This document shows positions 7,984-14,150 of a stretch of DNA of 37,730 bases, in pieces (position 1 is the stretch's first letter; each line of letters begins with the position of its first letter). The notes beneath the pieces are model-generated. The model saw only the letters and a program-made list of their open reading frames with translations, did no database searches and was not told the DNA's origin. The position numbers and the translations under genes are program-made. The DNA comes from RPQJ01 sp041910015. GTDB lineage: Bacteria; Pseudomonadota; Gammaproteobacteria; Steroidobacterales; Steroidobacteraceae. The DNA lies in the NCBI GenBank assembly GCA_041910015.1, contig JAYRRR010000003.1, positions 1 to 37,730 on the forward strand, written 5' to 3'.

Positions 7984-8367
7984 TCACGCCGCCGCGCCCT
8001 GCGCCACGCCCTTCGGGTTCGGGCCGTACTCGTTGTCGCCGGGCTGGCTGTCCAGGCAGGCGAGGATCAGCAGGGCGATCGCGCCGACGATCGGCACGAT
8101 GCCGATCAGCAGCAGCCAGCCGCTGCGCCCGATGTCGTGCAGCCGGCGCACGCCCACGGCCAGCGACGGCAGCAGCACGGCCAGCATGTACAGGCCGCCC
8201 AGCAGGCCGAAACCGTGTTCCTCGCTGAGCGTCCCGGTGACGCCGTCGACGACGCCGAGCACGATCGAGATCACGACGTTGAACAGGACGAAGTACCAGT
8301 ACTCCCGACGCCGTGCACGCCCATCGAACACGGCGTAGTTCCTGAGGACCTTCAGATACCATTCCAT
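7984..8367 (-). CDS. DUF805 inner-membrane protein
   Basis: A 127-residue membrane protein of the DUF805 (YhaH/YhaI) family. The N-terminal signature YLKVLRNYAVFDGRARRREYWYF (about residues 4-26) is followed by a first membrane segment (about 26-40). A second segment (about 55-70) precedes the conserved VRRLHDIGRSGW, and a third lies at about 83-101. The family's function is unknown. It follows the BKACE gene by 19 bases on the same strand and may be transcribed with it, although no metabolic link is evident. Start is the ATG at 8367. Confidence 0.88.
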   Translation of the reverse strand: MEWYLKVLRNYAVFDGRARRREYWYFVLFNVVISIVLGVVDGVTGTLSEEHGFGLLGGLYMLAVLLPSLAVGVRRLHDIGRSGWLLLIGIVPIVGAIALLILACLDSQPGDNEYGPNPKGVAQGAAA

Positions 8368-8386
8368 CGCAGGCTTCCTCCCTCTT

Positions 8387-9271
8387 CTATGTCAGACCCA
8401 GCATCGTCCTGGCTTCGGCCGGGCTCATGGCCTCGCCGCCGAGATCCTCGACGATGCGTCTCGCCTTGACCACCAGTTCGGCGTTGGTTCTGGCGAGTTC
8501 CCCCCGCGCCAGGTGGACGCCGTCTTCGAGGCCCACGCGGACGTGGCCGCCGGCCAGGTACGATTGCGCGACCATCGGGAACATCCAGCGTCCGATCCCG
8601 ATTGCGGTGAACTGCGCATCGGGCGGCAGCAGGTTGCGCGCATAGACGATCGTCTCGGCCGAAGGCTGGAAGCCGTAGGACACGCCGAGCACGAAGGAGC
8701 ACAGCAGCGGGCGCTGCAGCGAGCCGTCGGCGAGCAGATCGTGCAGCAGGGCGACGTCACCCGAGTCGAACAGCTCGATCTCCGGCAGCACGCCGGCCTC
8801 GCGGATCACGGCGGCCATGCGCCGCACGTTGCGCGGCGTGTTGATGACCACTTCCCTGCCTGAGTTCATGGTGTTGAGGTCGAGCGTGCACACCTGCGGG
8901 CGTAATTCGGCGACGTGCCGCACGCGCAGTTCCGGCCGCACCAGCGTCGTGCCGGGACCTGCCACGCTGGGCTCGTCCTCGGATGGCACGAAACGGCCTC
9001 CCGGGCCGGTCGTGAGGTTCAGGACCAGCCCGGAGTTCTTGTCGCGAATGCGGTCGACGACCTCGCGGTAGTGCTCGAGCGCCATCGACGGCCTGCCCGT
9101 GGCGGGGTCGCGTACGTGCAGGTGGACGACGGCCGCACCCGCCTCGGCCGCCGCGAGTGCGCTCTCGGCGATCTGCTGCGGCGTGATCGGCAGGTACGGC
9201 GTCTGCTCCGGCCTCGTCAGGTTGCCGGTGATCGCGCACGTGATCATCACGCGGCTCAGGGGTTGACGCAT
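8387..9271 (-). CDS. BKACE (DUF849) beta-keto acid cleavage enzyme
   Basis: A 294-residue member of the 3-keto-5-aminohexanoate cleavage enzyme family. These TIM-barrel zinc enzymes exchange a beta-keto acid with acetyl-CoA to release acetoacetate plus a new CoA ester. The N-terminal VMITCAITGN motif and the zinc-binding HLHVRDP (H50, H52) are clear, and LNLTTGPGG follows at about 93-101. The ATG at 9271 gives the normal family N-terminus; upstream in-frame sequence belongs to the antisense of the neighbouring gene region. It lies 44 bases downstream of the AtuD-like acyl-CoA dehydrogenase on the same strand, suggesting use in breakdown of a branched or unusual acyl-CoA. The substrate is unknown. 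Confidence 0.88.
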   Translation of the reverse strand: MRQPLSRVMITCAITGNLTRPEQTPYLPITPQQIAESALAAAEAGAAVVHLHVRDPATGRPSMALEHYREVVDRIRDKNSGLVLNLTTGPGGRFVPSEDEPSVAGPGTTLVRPELRVRHVAELRPQVCTLDLNTMNSGREVVINTPRNVRRMAAVIREAGVLPEIELFDSGDVALLHDLLADGSLQRPLLCSFVLGVSYGFQPSAETIVYARNLLPPDAQFTAIGIGRWMFPMVAQSYLAGGHVRVGLEDGVHLARGELARTNAELVVKARRIVEDLGGEAMSPAEARTMLGLT

Positions 9272-9315
9272 GAAGCCTTGCTCTTCGCGGCCGTTCGCCC
9301 GGCCATGGTAGCTGA

Positions 9316-10470
9316 CTAGCGGCGCCTGGGCAGCGTCCCCATGTACTTGGCGATGATGCCGAGCATGACTTCGTCCGCGCCGCCGCCGATGGACGTCAGC
9401 CGCCCGTCGCGATACAGACGGGTGATCGGATTCTCGTTCATGTACCCCATGCCGCCGTAGTACTGCAGGCAACTGTCCGCCACCTCGCGTACCAGCCGGC
9501 CGGCCTTGAGCTTGGCCATCGAGGCGAGCCTGGTCACGTCCTCCCCGGCCACGTGCAGTTCGACGGCGCGGTAGACCAGCGCCCGCAATGCCTCGATTTC
9601 GGTCTGCAGCTCGGCGAGCCGGAAATGGACGACCTGGTTGTCGAGCAGCGGCGCGCCGAAGATCGACCGCTCGCGCGCGTACGCGATGACACCCTCGATC
9701 GCACGCTCCATGCAGCGCAGGCTCTGGGCCGCACCCCACAGCCGCTCCTCCTGGAACTGCTGCATCTGGTAGGTGAAGCCCGCACCCTCCTCGCCGATGC
9801 GATAGCGCACCGGGACGCGCACATCCTCGAAGAAGATCTGCGCGGTGTCGGACGAACGCATCCCGAGCTTGTCGAGCTTGCGCGCGACGGTCACGCCCTT
9901 CTGCTTCAGCGGCACGACGATCAGCGACTTCGACTTGTGCACCGGCCCGTCGCCGGTGTTCGCCAGCAGGCACATCCAGTCGGCCTGCGCGCCGTTGGTG
10001 ATCCACATCTTGCCGCCGTTTACGACGTAGTCGCCGCCGTCGCGCCGCGCGTGGGTCCGGATCGCCGCGACGTCAGAACCCGCACCGATCTCCGACACGC
10101 CGATGCAGGCGACCTGCTCGCCGGCGATTGCCGGCCGCAGGAACTCCTCGCGCAGCTCGTCGGAGCCGAAACGCGCGAGCGCGGGCGTTGCCATGTCCGT
10201 CTGGACGCCGACGGCCATCGGGATGCCGCCGCAGTCGACCTCGCCCATGGCCTCGCAGAACGCGAGGTTGTAGCTCCAGTCGAGCCCCAGGCCGCCGAAG
10301 CGTTCGGGCTTGACGATCCCGAGGAAGCCCTGCTGACCCAGCCTGCGGAACAGCTCGTGCGCCGGAAACGCGCCCGCGCGCTCCCAGTCGTCCACGTGCG
10401 GATTGATCTCGGCGTGAACGAAGCGCCTGACGGCTTCGGCGAGCCTCTCGTGCTCTCTGGTGAACGGCAA
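9316..10470 (-). CDS. Acyl-CoA dehydrogenase, AtuD (citronellyl-CoA dehydrogenase)-like
   Basis: A 384-residue FAD-dependent acyl-CoA dehydrogenase. Flavin and substrate motifs include GVSEIGAGSDVA (about 124-135) and KMWITNG (about 154-160). The segment LGMRSSDTAQIFFEDVRVP and the C-terminal IGGGADEVMLGIIAKYMG resemble, from memory, AtuD proteins of acyclic terpene utilisation. The MCAD-type catalytic glutamate position is glycine (IGGG). As in isovaleryl-CoA dehydrogenase, the likely base is E242 in QEERLW. I place the start at the TTG at 10470, with GGGAGAG just upstream, because the family N-terminus (LPFTREHERL) begins there. Head-to-head with it lies the AtuA/biotin-carboxylase debris, which supports a former atu-like locus. 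Confidence 0.87.
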   Translation of the reverse strand: MPFTREHERLAEAVRRFVHAEINPHVDDWERAGAFPAHELFRRLGQQGFLGIVKPERFGGLGLDWSYNLAFCEAMGEVDCGGIPMAVGVQTDMATPALARFGSDELREEFLRPAIAGEQVACIGVSEIGAGSDVAAIRTHARRDGGDYVVNGGKMWITNGAQADWMCLLANTGDGPVHKSKSLIVVPLKQKGVTVARKLDKLGMRSSDTAQIFFEDVRVPVRYRIGEEGAGFTYQMQQFQEERLWGAAQSLRCMERAIEGVIAYARERSIFGAPLLDNQVVHFRLAELQTEIEALRALVYRAVELHVAGEDVTRLASMAKLKAGRLVREVADSCLQYYGGMGYMNENPITRLYRDGRLTSIGGGADEVMLGIIAKYMGTLPRRR

Positions 10471-10504
10471 CGTCGTCTCTCCCTGCAGGCGCGCCGCATC
10501 CCGA

Positions 10505-11029
10505 GGTGCCGACGCGCGTGAAAAGAACCACCAGCCCGATCTGGGCTGCGCGACGGATTTCGTCACGGCGGCGATGGCGCCGAATCTCGCGGAAATCGCG
10601 CGCCAGGGAGTCAAGGCCATCACGAACGCGGGCGGCATGAACCCGGCGGCCTGCGCCGCGGCGCTGCGCAACGTCGCAGTGTACGCCGACGCCGACGCGG
10701 ACGTCCCGCACGTGGCACTGGCCGACGTCGCGCTGCGCGGCCACGCCATCGAGGCACGCCTCTACGCCGAGGATCCCGCCAGCGATTTCCTGCCCGTGAG
10801 CGGCCGCGCGCGCCACTGGCGGCCTGCCACCGGCGCAGGCGTGCGCATCGACGCAGGCATCCGCAGCGGTCAGTTCGTTTCGCCGTTCTACGCCCCGATG
10901 CTCGCCAAGCTGATTGCCTGGGGTGAGACGCGCGACCAGGCGATCGACTGGCTGGTCGACGCACTCGAACGCACGCACCTGCTCTTCGACCTGGCGGTCG
11001 CGCTCCCGGCGGACACGGGCAGCGCCTGA
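10505..11029 (+). pseudogene. In-frame mosaic of AtuA-like and biotin carboxylase fragments
   Basis: One open frame ending at the TGA 11027-11029 strings together pieces of two genes. About 10517-10669 reads like the DUF1446/AtuA N-terminal region (ATDFVTAAMAPNLAEIARQG, then TNAGGMNP and CAAALR). About 10673-10726 (VAVYADADADVPHVALAD) matches the N-terminal domain of biotin carboxylases. From 10727 (LRGHAIEARLYAEDP, later SPFYAPMLAKLIAWGETRDQA) it matches the C-terminal part of the carboxylase domain of methylcrotonyl- or geranyl-CoA carboxylase alpha subunits. The ATP-grasp core and the biotinyl domain are missing and there is no proper start, so no active enzyme is possible. Each junction keeps the frame. 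It is probably the remnant of an atu/liu-like cluster. The AtuA match is from memory; the carboxylase match is stronger. Confidence 0.75.
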
Positions 11030-11036
11030 CGAGCCC

Positions 11037-12101
11037 TCAGCCCGACGCGCCGTTCGCGGTCTCGCGGGCGCGTCTCGCCTGTTCGAACTTCCTTTCGGCG
11101 TCTGCCGCTGCCGCCGCATCGCCCTGGGCCCTGTAGACCCAGCGGAGCACGTCGTACGGGCCCTCGTAGAGCGCGACGGGGTAACGGAATCCGATGCGTG
11201 GAAAGCGGGCGCCCTGCCCGTCGAACAGGCCGTTCGCGATGGACATCTGCGCCCATGCGATCGCGTCCTCGTGGCGAGCGGCCTTGTACGCGGCGAACGC
11301 CGCGAGCCAGGCGAGTTCTGCCGTCGCGGGACGTACCGCGAGTCCTGCCGAGCAGTAGTGAATGGCCTCGCCCCAGCGGCTGAGCTTGCAGCAGCATTCG
11401 GCTGCGCGATAACACGCCCACGCCCCTTCCTCCGGCCAGCCACCGAGTTCGGCGCAGGCGCGATAGGCATCGATCGCGGCCGCGTATTCGCCCAGATCCT
11501 GGTGCGAGGCGCCGAGGTAATAGAGCCAGCGCGGCTGCCTGGCGTGCTGTCGGGTGTATTTTTTCAGCACCGCGACGTCGCGTTCGAACTTGCGCCGGAG
11601 CGCCTCGGGCGTCTTGGGCAGTTCCCGGAAGCGCACGCCGGCGAGCTGCGTGGAGCCGCCGGTGCGCTGGCCTTCGAGCACCTCGTGCGTCGGGCCATTC
11701 CAGCGCACCGCCGCCGGCAGCCGGATGATGCGCTCCTTCGCGTAATGACCGGCGTCTTCCGCTACCAGCAGCACGGTGGCGCGCGTCGTCTCGAGCGCGT
11801 GGCGCAAGACGAAGCCTGCGTCGAACAGCAGGCGCTCGTCCGTGTCGAGCGTGACCGCCCAGTGAGCGCCGGCTTCCGTCGCGGCCGCGAGCGCGAAATT
11901 GCGGGCCGCCGCGAAGTCGTTCTTCCAGGGGAACTCGCGCAGCAGGAACTTCGTGCCGGCCGACTCGCGGGCCACCTCGATGGAACGGTCGCGGGCTCCG
12001 GTGTCGATGACCAGGCAGCAATCGACCTGGTCGACCACGGATGCGATCGCCTCACCGATGACGTCTGCATTGCTGCCCGTGAGGGTCGTCGTGACGATCA
12101 A
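11037..12101 (-). CDS. Family 2 glycosyltransferase with C-terminal TPR-like repeats
   Basis: A 354-residue protein with a short GT-A glycosyltransferase domain at about 1-170. The nucleotide-binding part is VIDTGARDRS (31-40), the lysine-aromatic segment is FPWKNDFAAARNFA, and the DXD metal motif is DTDER (86-90). The second half has helical pairs such as LYYLGASHQDLGEYAAAIDAYRACAELG, the pattern of tetratricopeptide repeats. Such proteins transfer sugars to glycans or proteins; donor and acceptor are unknown. The start is the TTG at 12101, since the typical family N-terminus begins there and GAGAGGG lies just upstream. It stands alone, 7 bases downstream of the pseudogene end on the other strand. 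No signal peptide is visible. Confidence 0.82.
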   Translation of the reverse strand: MIVTTTLTGSNADVIGEAIASVVDQVDCCLVIDTGARDRSIEVARESAGTKFLLREFPWKNDFAAARNFALAAATEAGAHWAVTLDTDERLLFDAGFVLRHALETTRATVLLVAEDAGHYAKERIIRLPAAVRWNGPTHEVLEGQRTGGSTQLAGVRFRELPKTPEALRRKFERDVAVLKKYTRQHARQPRWLYYLGASHQDLGEYAAAIDAYRACAELGGWPEEGAWACYRAAECCCKLSRWGEAIHYCSAGLAVRPATAELAWLAAFAAYKAARHEDAIAWAQMSIANGLFDGQGARFPRIGFRYPVALYEGPYDVLRWVYRAQGDAAAAADAERKFEQARRARETANGASG

Positions 12102-12175
12102 CTCTGGCGCCCTCTCGTGCCCATGCGAGTCGCGACGCGGGCCCGCGCCGGCGTGCGTTCAGCGGCGATGGTGCG

Positions 12176-12181
12176 ATTATA
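12176..12181 (-). promoter_or_regulatory. Perfect -10 hexamer upstream of the glycosyltransferase gene
   Basis: On the minus strand this reads TATAAT, 75 bases ahead of the TTG start at 12101. No recognisable -35 hexamer sits 16-18 bases further upstream. A perfect TATAAT is rare in such GC-rich DNA, which is the main support. Confidence 0.35.
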
Positions 12182-12309
12182 GGTGGCCGCCGATCCGCGC
12201 GGCCGCGTCGGGGTCCGCGTCCTGCGCAGCGGTCCTGGGTCCGCGACGGCCGGTGTGCGCTGACGGTGGCCGTCTGGGAGCCATGTCACGTTATTTGAAA
12301 CGCGGGACG

Positions 12310-12337
12310 TTGCACTTCTCATGCAGTGGCGTATATT
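12310..12337 (+). promoter_or_regulatory. Candidate sigma-70 promoter for the gene at 12460
   Basis: TTGCAC (12310-12315) and TATATT (12332-12337) are 16 bases apart in the only clearly AT-rich stretch of the window (about 12285-12450). Transcription would start near 12345, leaving a leader of about 115 bases before the ATG at 12460. The -35 overlaps one of the repeated AAGTG half-sites described separately. Confidence 0.5.
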
Positions 12338-12400
12338 CGGCACGTAGATGGCTGATTCATATCGGGTTTTTGAAGTGCACTGAATTCCTATAGTTCACTT
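12311..12400. promoter_or_regulatory. Three repeated AAGTG(C/A)A half-sites, candidate operator
   Basis: The half-site AAGTGCAAC occurs on the minus strand at about 12309-12317, AAGTGCACT on the plus strand at 12373-12381, and AAGTGAACT on the minus strand at 12392-12400. The last two form an inverted repeat with 9-base arms (8 of 9 paired) and a 10-base spacer. The first overlaps the putative -35 box. This looks like a repressor or activator site; no regulator gene is adjacent. Confidence 0.4.
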
Positions 12401-12459
12401 TAATAACAAACGCCAACTAATTGTCGGATAAAACAAAATTGTCTTCATCGGGGCGAGCC

Positions 12460-12846
12460 ATGGCAACGACGTGGGACGTGTTGGACGACGCAGTGCGCAT
12501 ATTGGTGGGCAGCGGCCCGGTGAAGCAGCGGCTGATCGAGGCGTGGCGCGACCACCTGTCGCCGCTGCACGACAAGGACCTCCCGGACACCCTGCGACCT
12601 CGACTGCAGAGCCTGCGCGCGGCGATGCACTCAGCCCATGCAACCGGTGGCATGACGGCGCCCGAGGTCTCGGTGCGCAAGATGTCGGAAGCGGAAGCGG
12701 CGGCACATGCCGTCTGCATTCTCGAGATGTATGCGCAGGTCGCCAGCAGCGAAGGCGAGGCGGTGGGCGCACCGCGGCTGCGCGTCGTCGGCACCGCACA
12801 CGACAGCGACCCGGGCGACCTGCCCGCCTTCCTCAGTCGAGCTTGA
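12460..12846 (+). CDS. Hypothetical protein, alpha-helical, 128 residues
   Basis: I do not recognise this protein. From the ATG at 12460 it encodes 128 residues with no signal peptide, membrane segment or cysteine cluster. The first half (AVRILVGSGPVKQRLIEAWRDHL, then LPDTLRPRLQSLRAAM) and the later SVRKMSEAEAAAHAVCILEMYAQV look helical and amphipathic. Third-position GC is like its neighbours, so it is a real, native-looking gene. An in-frame TTG at 12421 would add 13 residues but lacks a ribosome-binding site. It is preceded by the promoter and operator-like sequences above, and its end overlaps the convergent TIR-like gene by 14 bases. Confidence 0.72.
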   Translation: MATTWDVLDDAVRILVGSGPVKQRLIEAWRDHLSPLHDKDLPDTLRPRLQSLRAAMHSAHATGGMTAPEVSVRKMSEAEAAAHAVCILEMYAQVASSEGEAVGAPRLRVVGTAHDSDPGDLPAFLSRA

Positions 12847-13294
12847 ATTCGATCACGTCGAAGCGCGTCGTTTCCTCGTGGCGGGCCTGGCGCTTGATCG
12901 CGTCGACGAGCTGGCGCTGATCCCAGGGCACGACGTCGTCCGCCAGCTCCTGCACCGCGGGCGCAATCGTGTCCTTGCCGCCGAACGGCTCGAGCACGAT
13001 GACCGGCTTGTCGTACGCCTTGGCGCAGTGCATCTGGAACTCGATCCATTCCACGCTGCGCCGGTACAAGGCAGCCGGCACGAGCGTCACCTCCGCGTCG
13101 CCGATCTGCCGGCGTAGCGACTCCCGCAACGCTTCCTTGTCGCCCGACGGGCGCTGGTCGGGCGTGCTGGTGTTGCGGTAGAAGAAGTTCGGCGCGCTCT
13201 CCAGGTACTCGAAGATCCGGTGGTAATCCTCGTCCTCCACCCATGTGTGCGCGACGAACAGACGGATCGGATTCTTCTGGGTGACGCTGCTCAT
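12833..13294 (-). CDS. TIR-like (DUF1863/MTH538 type) domain protein with altered catalytic position
   Basis: A 153-residue stand-alone TIR-like domain. Strand A is RLFVAHTW (11-18), followed by EDYHRIFEYLE and a YRNTSTP segment typical of DUF1863. The middle ALRESLRRQIGDAEVTLVPAALY precedes the helix containing W83. TIR NADases carry glutamate four residues after this tryptophan; here it is Q87, with the nearest acids at E82 and E85. Then come KPVIVLEPFGG and VVPWD. Bacterial DUF1863 proteins include Thoeris ThsB, but no ThsA-like partner is present. The ATG at 13294 has AGGAG upstream; the earlier in-frame ATG at 13309 does not. NAD cleavage is doubtful; nucleotide binding is possible. Confidence 0.8.
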   Translation of the reverse strand: MSSVTQKNPIRLFVAHTWVEDEDYHRIFEYLESAPNFFYRNTSTPDQRPSGDKEALRESLRRQIGDAEVTLVPAALYRRSVEWIEFQMHCAKAYDKPVIVLEPFGGKDTIAPAVQELADDVVPWDQRQLVDAIKRQARHEETTRFDVIEFKLD

Positions 13295-13389
13295 GAGGAC
13301 TCCTGCCACGTACCGGCCCCTGGCGACGCCTAGTCTAGCCTAGCGCACGCGTTTCGGATCGTGCCGCAGGCCCGTAGAATTGCGGTCTG

Positions 13390-14127
13390 ATGCGCTTTTT
13401 GCTCTACAACATCCGCTACGCGACGGGCACGGGCGCGGCATTCCACCTTCCGGTTCCCGGCGCGGGCTACCTGCGGAGCAATTCGCGCGTCCTCTCGGGC
13501 ATCACGCAGTTCATCAAGTCCAAGGACCCCGACATCGTCGGCCTCGTCGAAGTCGACACCGGCTCGATCCGGACCGGCCGCGTGAACCAGGCCGAGGTCA
13601 TCGCCGAATCGCTCGGACACTACTCGACCTACCAGTGCAAGTACGGCGCCGACTCGCTGAACACCTTCGTACCGATCGTGAACAAGCAGGCGAACGCGTT
13701 CCTCGCGGCGCCCCGCGTGGAAGGCGAGCGCTTCCACTACTTCGACACCGGCATCAAGCGCCTGATCATCGAGCTCGAGCTCGACGACCTGTGCGTCTTC
13801 CTCGTGCACCTGTCGCTCAAGTTCCGTCACCGGCACGTGCAGTTGCGGCAGATCCACGAGCTGGTCAAACGCTCGGTCAAGCCGGTGATCGTGGCCGGCG
13901 ACTTCAACACCTTCTGGGGCGAGCACGAAATGGCGCTGTTCATGGAGGCCAGCGGCCTGCGCAGCGCCAACCGCGAAGGCCTGCCCTCCTATCCCGCGCG
14001 CAAGGCGCGTCTCGAACTCGACTTCATCCTGCACTCGAAGGGCATCCGGGTCGACAGCTTCGAGATACCCGCTGTCACGTATTCCGATCACCGTCCGCTG
14101 GTCTGCGACTTCCAGGTCACGGGCTGA
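13390..14127 (+). CDS. Endonuclease/exonuclease/phosphatase (EEP) family protein
   Basis: A 245-residue metal-dependent phosphohydrolase of the EEP superfamily (DNase I, sphingomyelinase and inositol phosphatase relatives). Expected active-site residues are in place: N7 in LYNIRYAT, E54 in LVEVDTGS, H140 in LVHLSLK, D171 and N173 in AGDFNTF, D211, and D233-H234 in YSDHRPLV. No signal peptide is seen, so it acts in the cytosol. The substrate (nucleic acid, phospholipid or sugar phosphate) cannot be told from sequence. A TAGAAT hexamer at 13375-13380 lies only 9 bases before the ATG. The gene is followed by the FadJ-like gene after 23 bases. Confidence 0.87.
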   Translation: MRFLLYNIRYATGTGAAFHLPVPGAGYLRSNSRVLSGITQFIKSKDPDIVGLVEVDTGSIRTGRVNQAEVIAESLGHYSTYQCKYGADSLNTFVPIVNKQANAFLAAPRVEGERFHYFDTGIKRLIIELELDDLCVFLVHLSLKFRHRHVQLRQIHELVKRSVKPVIVAGDFNTFWGEHEMALFMEASGLRSANREGLPSYPARKARLELDFILHSKGIRVDSFEIPAVTYSDHRPLVCDFQVTG

Positions 14128-14150
14128 GCCGGAAGGCCCGGGAGGGCCCC

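Noticed and set aside
9272..10006. N-terminal extension of the BKACE frame.
   Set aside because: It overlaps the acyl-CoA dehydrogenase in a different frame; the conserved BKACE N-terminus starts at the ATG at 9271.
12285..12450. AT-rich stretch as a sign of a recent insertion or mobile element.
   Set aside because: No transposase, terminal repeats or target duplications are seen, and the flanking genes have normal composition; promoter and operator function explains it better.
12833..13294. Thoeris defence system.
   Set aside because: Only a TIR-like protein is present; there is no ThsA-type SIR2/SLOG effector nearby and the catalytic glutamate position is altered.
13380..14150. Upstream extension of the FadJ-like frame through the EEP gene.
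   Set aside because: It lies in another frame of a well-conserved EEP protein; the hydratase N-terminus begins after the ATG at 14151, which has a GGAGGG ribosome-binding site.
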